Shown: piece after piece, positions 1 to 7,693 of the stretch | Layout: each line of letters opens with the position of its first letter | Position numbering within the stretch: position 1 is the stretch's first letter | Assembly (NCBI GenBank): GCA_045538425.1 | Contig: JAZSRJ010000046.1 | Coordinates: forward strand, 1 to 28,099 | Direction: 5' to 3' | From: CALVJJ01 sp045538425 | GTDB taxonomy: Bacteria > Bacillota > Clostridia > Christensenellales > UBA1242 | Length of the DNA: 28,099 nucleotides | Notes under the pieces: model-generated | Seen by the model: only the letters and a program-made list of their open reading frames with translations | The model's database searches: none | What the model was told of the DNA's origin: nothing | Position numbers and translations under genes: made by a program

Positions 1-281
1 GTTTCGCTTTCCATGTTTTCTTCATCTTCTCCATCGAAAGCACAATATCCACCCAAAGGAATAAGACGGATTGAAAATTTCTCTCCGTCTTTTCTGGTTT
101 TTGAAAATAACGCTTTACCAAAACCAATACTGAACTCATTAATCTTAAACTTTAGTAACTTACCTGCAATATAGTGACCAAATTCATGAATCATTACCAT
201 GATCATGAGGATAACAATTGCCAAGACAATGTATCCCGTATTGATCATCACTGAGCCAATACTAGCACAAAGTAAACCCAT
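1..281 (-). CDS. rseP: RIP metalloprotease RseP/RasP (site-2 protease), N-terminal part
   Basis: This is an intramembrane zinc metalloprotease of the site-2 protease family. Such proteins cut transmembrane anti-sigma factors or signal-peptide remnants within the membrane. About 93 residues are visible and the reading frame stays open to the window edge. The first membrane segment (about residues 11-31) carries HEFGHY at 32-37, the HExxH zinc and catalytic motif. It is followed by FSIGFG and by RLIPLGGY leading into an acidic stretch, the usual order for RseP. The ATG at 281 has AAGGAG seven bases upstream, overlapping the cdsA stop codon, so the two genes are translated as neighbours of one operon. 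In B. subtilis dxr lies between cdsA and rasP; here it is absent. The PDZ domain and later membrane helices would lie outside the window. Confidence 0.93.
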   Translation of the reverse strand, partial: MGLLCASIGSVMINTGYIVLAIVILMIMVMIHEFGHYIAGKLLKFKINEFSIGFGKALFSKTRKDGEKFSIRLIPLGGYCAFDGEDEENMESE

Positions 282-290
282 ATATTCTCC

Positions 291-1229
291 TTATAAAATT
301 AAAATACCTACTAGGAATACCACAATAGTCGTAAAGATCAAACCATCTACTCTATCTAGTACTCCACCATGTCCAGGGAAAATCGTTCCATAATCTTTTA
401 CACGAGATCTTCTCTTGAACCAACTAGCAATAATATCTCCTATTTGGCAGAATACAGACCCAACAAATCCAAGGCCAACAACCCACCAAATATTGTATCC
501 AATAGCCCCCATAAATGTATTGAGACTACCTATAGTCATAAAACATATATATGTAATAATACTTGCTAAAATACCACCAACTAAACCACCAATTGCGCCA
601 CTAATAGTCTTTTTAGGACTAATGCGTGGACAGAGTTTTGGTCCTTTGAGCAACATACCTGTCAACATCGCAAGCGTATCTGTTGAAGTCGTAATAGCAA
701 AAATAGACACTAAAAGATACCAATCATACCAAACATTATTGGTTGTACCCAAAACACCAGTTGCAGGCAAATGATTGATGATAAACAACAATGCAAACAT
801 CAAACCAGGATAAATCATTACCTGCAAGGATGTTAACCCTTTTTTCAAGATATAAACAAGTGGACTACCTTCTTCTCCATGTTTTTGCATCTCTTCCTTT
901 GTGGATTTGAAGAATATCAAAGACACAATCATACTTACCAAACACAAAGCAATATCTGTAGCAATAACATATACTGGCAACCACCATATAGAATATGGAC
1001 TCTCTATTGCAAAATGTAAGACAAGATATACAACAGCAGTGTAGATCCCAATTGTTTCGAAATAAGGGTGTTTTTTGACTCTTTCCAATACTCTAGCCAT
1101 CTCAATACTTGCTCCTATCGCAAGGAAAGCGATCAAGATATCAAACACATAAGGTGTCCATATCTTAGAAGCAAAAGCAACGACCAAAACACAAGCAATC
1201 AAAAAACCTGTTAATACTCTTTTTTTCAT
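291..1229 (-). CDS. cdsA: Phosphatidate cytidylyltransferase (CDP-diglyceride synthase)
   Basis: CdsA makes CDP-diacylglycerol from phosphatidic acid and CTP in the membrane, the entry point to phosphatidylglycerol and cardiolipin. The 312-residue protein has about eight hydrophobic segments. Near its C-terminus it carries the family signature as SRVKDYGTIFPGHGGVLDRV, with the expected K-D and the DRxD aspartates. Another conserved piece, CPRISPKKTISGAIGG, lies in the last-third cytosolic loop. The polar loop around residues 108-125 (STKEEMQKHGEEGS) is longer than I would expect, but does not break the fold. Its ATG shares one base with the uppS stop (TAATG), and rseP follows after nine bases. 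The order uppS-cdsA-rseP is the usual Bacillota arrangement apart from the missing dxr. Confidence 0.96.
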   Translation of the reverse strand: MKKRVLTGFLIACVLVVAFASKIWTPYVFDILIAFLAIGASIEMARVLERVKKHPYFETIGIYTAVVYLVLHFAIESPYSIWWLPVYVIATDIALCLVSMIVSLIFFKSTKEEMQKHGEEGSPLVYILKKGLTSLQVMIYPGLMFALLFIINHLPATGVLGTTNNVWYDWYLLVSIFAITTSTDTLAMLTGMLLKGPKLCPRISPKKTISGAIGGLVGGILASIITYICFMTIGSLNTFMGAIGYNIWWVVGLGFVGSVFCQIGDIIASWFKRRSRVKDYGTIFPGHGGVLDRVDGLIFTTIVVFLVGILIL

Positions 1230-1948
1230 TATTTACTCTCTTTTATCGCTCCAAAACGACGATTACGCTTTTGGAAAGCGATCAATGCTTTTTCTAATTG
1301 TTTTTCCTTAAAATCTGGCCAAAATGTTTTTGGGAATAAAAACTCGCTATACGCTGCTTGCCATAACATAAAGTTACTCAAACGAAGTTCTCCACTAGTA
1401 CGAATAATAAAATCTAGTGGTGGCAGTTCTGCTGTATATAAGTAAGATGTAAAGATCTCTTTCGTAATCTCTTTTTTACCATCTTTAATGATATTGTTGA
1501 CTGCTCTTAAGATTTCGTCTTGAGATCCATAATTGAGACCAAGATTGAGTATTCCTGCGGTGTTGTTTTTTGTTTTTTCAATAGCATTAGCAATACTATC
1601 TACAAGCCCTTTTGGGAATTTTGTATAGTCTCCCATCACAACCAATTTTATATTTTGATCATAAAATTGTTGCATTTCTTGATCTATATACTTTTCAAAC
1701 AACTCGAACAAATAGTCCACTTCTTCTTGTGGTCTATTCCAGTTTTCGGTAGAAAACGCATAAATACTAACTGCTTTAATCCCAAGATTGAATGCGTGTT
1801 GTACTGTTTTCATAACAGTCTCCATCCCTACTTTATGTCCCATAGATCTAGGAAGACCGCGTCTCTTTGCCCAACGACCATTTCCATCAATAATAAAAGC
1901 AACATGTTGTGGCATTTTTTCTTTTATTAGTTTTTTACTGATTCCCAT
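1229..1948 (-). CDS. uppS: Isoprenyl transferase (undecaprenyl diphosphate synthase)
   Basis: UppS is a cis-prenyltransferase that extends farnesyl diphosphate with isopentenyl units to undecaprenyl diphosphate, the lipid carrier for peptidoglycan and wall polymers. The 239 residues show the family motifs in order: HVAFIIDGNGRWAKRRGLP with the catalytic Asp at 21, AFSTENWNRP, and near the C-terminus an RTSGELRLSNF motif followed by SEFLFPKTFWPDF. Length is normal. The start is an ATG about 16 bases after the frr stop. It ends in a one-base overlap with cdsA, which fits coordinated expression of lipid-carrier and phospholipid synthesis. The first ten residues (MGISKKLIKE) are a basic lead-in typical of the family. 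Confidence 0.97.
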   Translation of the reverse strand: MGISKKLIKEKMPQHVAFIIDGNGRWAKRRGLPRSMGHKVGMETVMKTVQHAFNLGIKAVSIYAFSTENWNRPQEEVDYLFELFEKYIDQEMQQFYDQNIKLVVMGDYTKFPKGLVDSIANAIEKTKNNTAGILNLGLNYGSQDEILRAVNNIIKDGKKEITKEIFTSYLYTAELPPLDFIIRTSGELRLSNFMLWQAAYSEFLFPKTFWPDFKEKQLEKALIAFQKRNRRFGAIKESK

Positions 1949-1964
1949 ATCCTTTTCCGTTTTG

Positions 1965-2534
1965 TTATAGACTCATAACATCCTTTTCTTTTTCTTTTTG
2001 CATTTTTTCTATCAAAGCAATTCTTTCGTCCAACAACTTTTGAACATCTTTTTCAAGTGTTGCATACTCATCTTCACTGATAGAGTTATCTTTCTTCATT
2101 TTTTTCAATTCATCTAAGATATCTCTTCTCTCATTACGACAAGTTACTTTTGTTACTTCTGCAAGTTTGCTAACATCTTTTGCAATCTCTCTTCTTCTTT
2201 CCTCTGTCAATTGTGGAAAAATAAGTCGAATCATACGACCATCATCACTAGGTGTTACACCTAGATTAGCTTCCATGATTGCTTTTGTAACTGCTTTCAT
2301 TTGAGAAATATCCCATAAAGAAATTGTCACCATTCTTGCTTCAGGAACACTAATGGTACTCATTTGGTTGAGAGGAGTCATTGTACCATAATAATCCACC
2401 ATAACTCTTTCAACAATTTTTGGATTGGCACGACCAGCACGAATTTGGAGATATTCATCTGCCAAGTGATCTACTGCTTTTTTCAATCCATCTTCATAAG
2501 CTTCAAAATAAAGTTGTATTTCTTCTGTGTACAT
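1965..2534 (-). CDS. frr: Ribosome recycling factor
   Basis: RRF works with EF-G to split the post-termination ribosome. The 189-residue protein aligns over its whole length with the family (usually about 185 residues). Visible motifs are LQIRAGRANPKIVERVMVDY, YGTMTPLNQMSTISVPEARM and, in the second half, PQLTEERRREIAKDVSKLAE, followed by a charged coiled-coil helix. ATG at 2534 is preceded by AGGTG. In most Bacillota the order is rpsB-tsf-pyrH-frr. Here pyrH is missing, and frr instead begins a new transcription unit behind a terminator and its own promoter. uppS, cdsA and rseP follow in the same direction. Confidence 0.97.
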   Translation of the reverse strand: MYTEEIQLYFEAYEDGLKKAVDHLADEYLQIRAGRANPKIVERVMVDYYGTMTPLNQMSTISVPEARMVTISLWDISQMKAVTKAIMEANLGVTPSDDGRMIRLIFPQLTEERRREIAKDVSKLAEVTKVTCRNERRDILDELKKMKKDNSISEDEYATLEKDVQKLLDERIALIEKMQKEKEKDVMSL

Positions 2535-2585
2535 AATTCACCTATTACCTTTCTAATTTTGTTGAGCAATATACTCTATGTAATT

Positions 2586-2614
2586 ATCATACCAAAACAA
2601 CGAGTTTTATGCAA
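2586..2614 (-). promoter_or_regulatory. Sigma-A-type promoter of frr-uppS-cdsA-rseP
   Basis: On the minus strand, TTGCAT (2609-2614) and TATGAT (2586-2591) are separated by exactly 17 bases. The -10 box is preceded by TGG, an extended -10. It lies between the tsf terminator and the frr start, and predicts a 5' leader of about 45 bases. Confidence 0.7.
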
Positions 2615-2624
2615 CTAATTCAAG

Positions 2625-2655
2625 ACAAAAAAAATTGTGCATGACTGCACAATTT
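2625..2655 (-). terminator. Intrinsic terminator after tsf
   Basis: AAATTGTGCA (minus strand, 2646-2655) and TGCACAATTT (2632-2641) form a perfect 10-bp stem with a GTCA loop. A run of T residues on the minus strand follows, opposite the A tract at about 2627-2631. It begins just after the tsf stop codon and closes the rpsB-tsf unit. Confidence 0.85.
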
Positions 2656-2661
2656 CGTTTT

Positions 2662-3315
2662 TTATTTTACACCTTGAGATTGGTTCATAACTTCAGCAAC
2701 GAAGTCATCTTGACGTTTTTCAAGACCTTCACCCATTTCAAAACGAACAAATCTTCTAATGCTAATCTTTTCACCGATTGTAAGAGTTGCTTCATTGATA
2801 AGAGCAGTGATGGTTTTGTCTGCGTCTTTAACATATTCTTGTTCCATAAGAACATTTTCTTTATAGAACTTTTTGATACGTCCTTCAACCATTTTTTCAA
2901 CCAAGTGAGCTGGCTTTCCTTCATTAAGAGCTTGCGCTTTTAAGATTTCTTTTTCATGTTCTAAAACACTTGCAGGAACTTCTTCAATTCTTACATAAGA
3001 AGGTTTTGCAGCAGCGATTTGCATAGCAATATTCTTACCAAGTTCTACAAATTGTTCGTTGGTAGCAACGAAGTCAGTTTCACAGTTGATTTCAACAATG
3101 ACACCGATTTTACCATTCATATGGTCATAATGGAATACTCTTCCTTCAGCAGCAATTCTGTCTGCTTTTTTAGCAGCAGCAGCAATACCTTTTTCTCTTA
3201 ACCATTCTGCAGCTTTATCTAGATCACCTTTAGCTTCTGTAAGAGCCTTTTTGCAATCAAGCATACCAGCATTGGTTCTTTTTCTAAGTGTTACAATATC
3301 TTGTGATGTAAACAT
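2662..3315 (-). CDS. tsf: Elongation factor Ts (short form)
   Basis: EF-Ts is the nucleotide exchange factor of EF-Tu. The N-terminal UBA-like module (about residues 1-50) begins MFTSQDIVTLRKRTNAGMLD and has the conserved CKKAL. The EF-Tu-contacting motif ETDFVATN follows at about residue 79. The C-terminal module has NEGKPAHLVEKMVEGRIKKF and RRFVRFEMGEGLEK. At 217 residues it is clearly shorter than the B. subtilis and E. coli proteins (about 280-295). The alignment jumps from the first core segment straight to the second half, so the second core subdomain appears to be missing, as in other short EF-Ts proteins such as that of Thermus. It follows rpsB by 19 bases with a good ribosome-binding site, and is followed by a terminator. 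Confidence 0.96.
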   Translation of the reverse strand: MFTSQDIVTLRKRTNAGMLDCKKALTEAKGDLDKAAEWLREKGIAAAAKKADRIAAEGRVFHYDHMNGKIGVIVEINCETDFVATNEQFVELGKNIAMQIAAAKPSYVRIEEVPASVLEHEKEILKAQALNEGKPAHLVEKMVEGRIKKFYKENVLMEQEYVKDADKTITALINEATLTIGEKISIRRFVRFEMGEGLEKRQDDFVAEVMNQSQGVK

Positions 3316-3334
3316 AATATATTACCCCTCTATC

Positions 3335-4111
3335 TTATTTTTGTTCTTCTGTTGTTTCTGCAATAGCTTGTTCTTGAGAAACTGGTTCTTCATCTTCTAC
3401 ATGAGAAAGTACAACACCTTCTTTAGCTTCGATAACAGCGTTAGCGATAGTAGAAGTGATAAGACTAATAGAACGAATAGCATCGTCGTTGCCTGGGATA
3501 ACATAGTCGATAACTTCTGGATCACAGTTGGTATCAACAAGTGCTACAACAGGGATATTAAGAGTTTTTGCTTCTTTAATAGCAATATGTTCTTTCTTAG
3601 GATCAACAACAAACAATACATCAGGAATTCTTGGCATATCTTTGATACCACCAAGGTTCTTTTCAAGTTTGTCTCTTTCAGCCTTTAGGTCGATAACTTC
3701 TTTCTTTGGTAGAAGATTGAATTCACCAACAGCTTCCATTTGGTTGATTTTGTTAAGTCTTTCAATTCTAGTTTTGATTGTACGGAAGTTAGTAAGTGTA
3801 CCACCCAACCATCTAGAATTGATGTAGTACATACCACATCTTTTTGCTTCATCAGCAATTGTTTGTTGAGCTTGTTTTTTAGTACCAACAAACAAAATTG
3901 TTTTGCCCTCTTTTGCCATGTCTCTAACATAAGCATATGCATTTTCTACTAGGCCAACAGTAGTTTCAAGGTTGATGATATGGATATCGTTCTTACTCAT
4001 ATCATTTCTTGAAGTGAAAATGTATGGAGCCATTTTAGGGTTCCAGTTTCTAGTCTTGTGACCGAAATGAACACCAGCCTCTAATAGTTGCTTCATTGAA
4101 ATTACAGCCAT
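3335..4111 (-). CDS. rpsB: 30S ribosomal protein S2
   Basis: S2 is a structural protein of the small subunit and is needed for S1 binding or translation initiation. The 258 residues start MAVISMKQLLEAGVHFGHKT and contain the family signatures RNDIHIINLE-type (here KNDIHIINLETT), GGTLTNFRTIK and FVVDPKKEHIAIKEA. The C-terminus carries an acidic extension (from about residue 235, rich in E and Q) that makes it slightly longer than the B. subtilis protein. AAGGAGG lies about ten bases before the ATG. It is transcribed from its own promoter through a structured leader and continues into tsf, the universal rpsB-tsf pair. Confidence 0.98.
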   Translation of the reverse strand: MAVISMKQLLEAGVHFGHKTRNWNPKMAPYIFTSRNDMSKNDIHIINLETTVGLVENAYAYVRDMAKEGKTILFVGTKKQAQQTIADEAKRCGMYYINSRWLGGTLTNFRTIKTRIERLNKINQMEAVGEFNLLPKKEVIDLKAERDKLEKNLGGIKDMPRIPDVLFVVDPKKEHIAIKEAKTLNIPVVALVDTNCDPEVIDYVIPGNDDAIRSISLITSTIANAVIEAKEGVVLSHVEDEEPVSQEQAIAETTEEQK

Positions 4112-4138
4112 TTTTTATTTCCTCCTTGTTTTTTCCTC

Positions 4139-4200
4139 CCCACGTCTTTCTCACTCTGTCTGCCACTAAAACTAGCAACAACAGACAAATATAACATGGG
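4139..4200 (-). promoter_or_regulatory. Structured 5' leader of rpsB, possible S2 autoregulatory element
   Basis: The rpsB leader can fold into two nested helices. The outer one pairs CCCATG (4195-4200) with CGTGGG (4139-4144), with one G-U pair. The inner one pairs TGTCTG (4182-4187) with CAGACA (4157-4162) and continues upward through CTA/TAG. The fold ends next to the purine-rich ribosome-binding region. S2 is known to repress rpsB-tsf in E. coli through its leader. That the same happens here is an inference from position and structure only. Confidence 0.4.
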
Positions 4201-4223
4201 TGTGTAATTTTTTTCGCAATGAT

Positions 4224-4252
4224 ATTCTAACATACTCTACCAAAAAATGCAA
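4224..4252 (-). promoter_or_regulatory. Sigma-A-type promoter of rpsB-tsf
   Basis: TTGCAT (4247-4252) and TAGAAT (4224-4229) on the minus strand have a 17-base spacer, and TGT before the -10 makes it an extended -10. It starts about 20 bases after the stop codon of the upstream lipoprotein gene. No terminator separates the two, so some read-through is possible. Confidence 0.75.
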
Positions 4253-4274
4253 GTATATTCTTTACTTTTTTTAT

Positions 4275-6851
4275 TTATTTTTCCAAGAATTGAATCTCTA
4301 TCTCGATATTTTCCATGCCATACAATTCATAGTATTCCATACTCTCCAAATCTTGAGAATCTACCAAAATTGTATACATATCATATAAGCCTTCATCAGC
4401 CACTTGTAAGACACCGTTATCAATCACAAAATAATCATAGAAAGTGTCATCTGTGATATCTAAACCTGTGATCACAAATTGATACCCTTCAAGAGTTGTG
4501 ACAGTATTGTTAGTAGATTGCAAAACCTCATATATTACTACTACAATATCACTAGTTACATTACTAATGGTATGACGTCCATCAGTTAAGTGAATCTCAC
4601 TACCATTCACAACAACCTTTTCTATGGTATATCCTACACTTGGCGTAATTGTCAATGTATATGATTCGCCGTACTCTACCACATTCTCATAGAGAGTTTC
4701 GTTATTCCCTTGAATTATAGTAACATTGAATTTTTGTTTTACTGCACCCACAATCGTGATAGTTACATGATCTGCAACATTCGATAAAACATAACCATCA
4801 TTTGTTTTTGTGATTGTTCCTTTGTTGGATGTCACAGCTAAGTTGGTTGCAATATATCCTTCTTCTATTGTGATTGTAAAAGCACAAGTATCTGTATACT
4901 TAATAGTGATTGGCAAACCAACTACCTCTACACCTTCACATGCAACCAATTCGATAGCATATACAGCTACTTCCATTCCCTCAATCACAATGCTGATATC
5001 TTCTGTAATATTTTCAATGATGATCACATTATCGTCAACCGTATACAATTCTCCATTGATATACACTTTTCTTGCTGTGTCAGTATAGCCAATTGCAGTT
5101 GTTAAAGTTAATTCAAAATTACTATGAATATCTACATAGCCACCTTCTTTGTCAACAATACATCCTTCCATTGTCGTAATAGCAACCATGTATTGTTTCA
5201 ATGCAAGACCCACAACAGATATTGTGATGTCTTCTATAATTTTTATGTTTGTAGTTGTGAAAGCATAATTCTTACCATTGATCACGAAATATGCCTTAGA
5301 AGTATCATAATCTTCATGAACTTCGAAATCAATCTCAATGGTACTTCCATACTCTACTACGTTTGGCAATGTTTTGAATGTGATTCCACTACATGGCACA
5401 AGCGTAATCTTACAATTCTTTTTCTTGAGATCTACGATACTGATCTTAATATTCTCTGTAATATTGCTAATAGAACGTGTTGTGTAATCATAAGGTGTAT
5501 CATTGATCATAATTGTATAAGACGTTGCGTCATAACCATCGACAATCTCAACCATAAAGTCTAGATCGTCTCCATATTCGACTGTAGAAGAATCTGGAGT
5601 AATTACATATCCTTCACCACTGATGGCAGTAATCGTCAAGACTTTCTTAACAATAGAACTAATCTCTATCACTCCATTACTTTTCACTTCAACATGATAT
5701 GCACCATTGGTTGGCTCAATCATTTCGTCATTATATTTCACCACCAATTTGTTTAGATCATATGCATCGTGCAAAGCAATATAGAATGTTGCAATATCTC
5801 CATAATGATAACTATTGCTTATGCCGGTTATGGTATACAATGTAGACTCTTCAAAAGTAATTGTGTACTCATTGTAAGTATACCCACCTACTACAATGTA
5901 CATATCACTCTTAATATTTTCAATTGTATACACACCATCTACTGCTACAAGTTCTTCTCCATTGCAAGTAACAACTAGATGATCAAAATTATATTTTTCC
6001 AAACAATTGAGTACAAAACTATAACTTTCTCCATAATTCTTTGTAAGATAGGTTGCTGGTAAAATATCATGATCATCACAATCTAGTACGATATCAAAAC
6101 TGATTGGTTTTACACCATAGATGGCTATATGCATATTTTGACTAACGTTATGAATTGTGTATTTTCCATCAATATTCTCGATCACTTCATTGTTAGCACG
6201 TACAACGACATCTTTATTGGTATACCCTTCTAACATAGTTACTCTAAAAGAGAAATCTTCTCCTTCGTATACTGCTAGATCATTGAGACAATCAATAGCA
6301 TACCCAACTCTTTCACTTGGCAAAGTAATGGTATACATGTTACGTGATACTACGTTGTGTACACTAATCACTATATTAGAGGTAACATTGCCAATGGTAT
6401 AGACACCATCAGTATCTACAACCACTTTATTGTTGGCTTTAACAACCATATCATCCACATCAAATCCTTCGGCTACTACAAGACGAAAAGAAAAAGAGTC
6501 TCCAAAAGCCACACTCCAATCATCTATTGGAACAATAGTGTATCCTGCACCTGCTACTGCACTCACTTGCAGCATTTTTGCTTTCCACTTTGAATAAATA
6601 ATTAAATCTTTTGTAATCGTTTGGTCATAATCAGCCAACAAAGAAAATTCTTTGTCGTAATACCAACCATCAAATACATAACCTGTCTTTTCTGGAATTG
6701 GAATAGAACGTATTGTCATTCCTTCATCCACTTCTTTTATTGTGACTTTTTCATCTACAAACATCGTTATCTTATGTTTTGTTTCACCACATCCAGAAAA
6801 ACCAAAAACACTCAATACCAACATGCATCCAATCAACAACAACTTTTTCAT
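4275..6851 (-). CDS. Surface lipoprotein with one Listeria-Bacteroides-type repeat and nine divergent beta-rich repeats
   Basis: The 858-residue protein begins with a lipoprotein signal peptide: MKK, a hydrophobic core, and lipobox FSGC with Cys21 as the likely lipidated residue. Residues about 27-92 form a Flg_new/Listeria-Bacteroides repeat (GYVFDGWYYDKEF ... YSKWKA). From residue 94 to 778 there are nine tandem divergent repeats of 73-79 residues, by my division at 94, 171, 250, 327, 403, 478, 552, 629 and 706. Each repeat has the pattern YTI...GY.I, V.YGDSFSF.V, GY....VV..N, DG.YTI.NVT.NI.I.V. The last 80 residues are unlike the repeats and acidic. There is no LPXTG motif or C-terminal membrane helix, so the lipid is the only visible anchor. 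Function is unknown; an adhesive or stalk-like surface role is only an inference. It sits between housekeeping genes, and its operon partners, if any, are not evident. Confidence 0.85.
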   Translation of the reverse strand: MKKLLLIGCMLVLSVFGFSGCGETKHKITMFVDEKVTIKEVDEGMTIRSIPIPEKTGYVFDGWYYDKEFSLLADYDQTITKDLIIYSKWKAKMLQVSAVAGAGYTIVPIDDWSVAFGDSFSFRLVVAEGFDVDDMVVKANNKVVVDTDGVYTIGNVTSNIVISVHNVVSRNMYTITLPSERVGYAIDCLNDLAVYEGEDFSFRVTMLEGYTNKDVVVRANNEVIENIDGKYTIHNVSQNMHIAIYGVKPISFDIVLDCDDHDILPATYLTKNYGESYSFVLNCLEKYNFDHLVVTCNGEELVAVDGVYTIENIKSDMYIVVGGYTYNEYTITFEESTLYTITGISNSYHYGDIATFYIALHDAYDLNKLVVKYNDEMIEPTNGAYHVEVKSNGVIEISSIVKKVLTITAISGEGYVITPDSSTVEYGDDLDFMVEIVDGYDATSYTIMINDTPYDYTTRSISNITENIKISIVDLKKKNCKITLVPCSGITFKTLPNVVEYGSTIEIDFEVHEDYDTSKAYFVINGKNYAFTTTNIKIIEDITISVVGLALKQYMVAITTMEGCIVDKEGGYVDIHSNFELTLTTAIGYTDTARKVYINGELYTVDDNVIIIENITEDISIVIEGMEVAVYAIELVACEGVEVVGLPITIKYTDTCAFTITIEEGYIATNLAVTSNKGTITKTNDGYVLSNVADHVTITIVGAVKQKFNVTIIQGNNETLYENVVEYGESYTLTITPSVGYTIEKVVVNGSEIHLTDGRHTISNVTSDIVVVIYEVLQSTNNTVTTLEGYQFVITGLDITDDTFYDYFVIDNGVLQVADEGLYDMYTILVDSQDLESMEYYELYGMENIEIEIQFLEK

Positions 6852-6872
6852 ATGTCACATTCCTCTGATTTT

Positions 6873-6892
6873 GTTTTCGACATTTTTCGACA
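6873..6892 (-). repeat. Tandem 10-base repeat upstream of the lipoprotein gene, possible operator
   Basis: On the minus strand TGTCGAAAAA (6883-6892) is followed directly by TGTCGAAAAC (6873-6882), a tandem repeat with a helical-turn period. A possible -10 box TATGAT lies at 6893-6898, immediately upstream, but with no convincing -35 box. The repeats would cover the start site, a usual place for a repressor operator. The regulator is unknown. Confidence 0.4.
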
Positions 6893-6903
6893 ATCATAAT
6901 GTT

Positions 6904-6937
6904 AAAAAAATACGGACTAAGATAGACTTAATCCATA
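6904..6937 (-). terminator. Intrinsic terminator after yrzB
   Basis: TATGGATTAAG (6927-6937) pairs with CTTAGTCCGTA (6911-6921) over 11 bp including two G-U pairs, around a TCTAT loop. Seven T residues follow on the minus strand. It starts about 20 bases after the yrzB stop codon and isolates the lipoprotein gene from the ruvX-yrzB unit. Confidence 0.85.
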
Positions 6938-6956
6938 CATTTTTACTATTATGAAC

Positions 6957-7256
6957 TTACTTTTTATCTTCTTCATCAAGTAATTTGAAATAAGCTTGAA
7001 GTACAGCATTGACAATTTTTTCGTCTTCAACACCAACTAAAAAGTCTTCGCCATCAATCTCTTCAATAACCATAATAGCAATCTCTTCTTCACTAAGTTC
7101 TGGATTGTTAAGTGGTCTCAAAATGGCATAAATCTTAGATTCATAAGGAATAAGAGCAATTTGCTCAAACTCTTGTTCTACATTGTTTTCATCATACAAT
7201 ACAATGTTATCTACGTTGTCCTCATCAAATAATTTTTCAATAGCAGTTTTTCCCAT
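6957..7256 (-). CDS. yrzB: DUF1292 (YrzB-like) protein
   Basis: This is a small acidic protein of 99 residues in the DUF1292 family, represented by B. subtilis YrzB. No biochemical role is established. The fold is suggested by alternating beta segments: NIVLYDENNVEQEFEQIALI, then KIYAILRPLNN, then an acidic EEEIAIMVIEE block and a C-terminal helix. It starts two bases after the ruvX stop with AGGAG upstream, and ends at a terminator. The pairing with ruvX matches B. subtilis, where yrrK (ruvX) is followed by yrzB. In B. subtilis the pair is preceded by alaS-yrzL; neither is present here. Confidence 0.85.
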   Translation of the reverse strand: MGKTAIEKLFDEDNVDNIVLYDENNVEQEFEQIALIPYESKIYAILRPLNNPELSEEEIAIMVIEEIDGEDFLVGVEDEKIVNAVLQAYFKLLDEEDKK

Positions 7257-7258
7257 TT

Positions 7259-7687
7259 TTACCTCTCCTTTTGATCTAAATAATTTTGTAAAATGATCAC
7301 AGCCGATAATTTGTCTAGTACACTTTTTCTCTTTTTTCTGGAAACATCTTGTGATATTAAAAACTTTTCCGCTTCATAACTTGTCAATCTTTCGTCCATA
7401 TAATCCACTTCAATATCAATCACAGATTGAAGTTGTTGTACAAAGTCATATGTAGCTTGTACACGTGGACCTGGTGTTCCATCCATATTGAGTGGAAGAC
7501 CAAAAACAACTTTTTTAACAGAATTGTTTTCTATCAATTGTTTCAAGTGTTGTAAGTCTTGCTCAAGTGATTTTCTTACGTAAGTCTCATACCCGGATGC
7601 TATGGTTCTGGATAAGTCTGTCATCGCAATCCCTATTCTTACATCACCATAATCAATTCCCATTATTTTGTAGTACTGTGTATTCAT
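7259..7687 (-). CDS. ruvX: RuvX/YqgF family Holliday junction resolvase-like nuclease
   Basis: RuvX (YqgF) has an RNase H-like fold. It is linked to 16S rRNA 5' maturation and, by fold, to Holliday junction resolution. Visible motifs are MGIDYGDVRIGIAMTD with the catalytic Asp at 12, VVFGLPLNMDGTPGPR, YMDERLTSYEAE and a final conserved DKLSAVIILQNYLD. From ATG 7687 the protein is 142 residues, near the usual 138. A longer frame opens at a TTG at 7705, but a strong promoter predicts that transcription begins at A7687 itself, so the longer form is unlikely. No Shine-Dalgarno precedes 7687, consistent with a leaderless mRNA. yrzB follows after two bases. Confidence 0.93.
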   Translation of the reverse strand: MNTQYYKIMGIDYGDVRIGIAMTDLSRTIASGYETYVRKSLEQDLQHLKQLIENNSVKKVVFGLPLNMDGTPGPRVQATYDFVQQLQSVIDIEVDYMDERLTSYEAEKFLISQDVSRKKRKSVLDKLSAVIILQNYLDQKER

Positions 7688-7693
7688 ACTAAC

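Noticed and set aside
2635..2943. 102-residue plus-strand ORF starting at the tsf terminator
   Set aside because: It is antisense to tsf and begins in the terminator stem.
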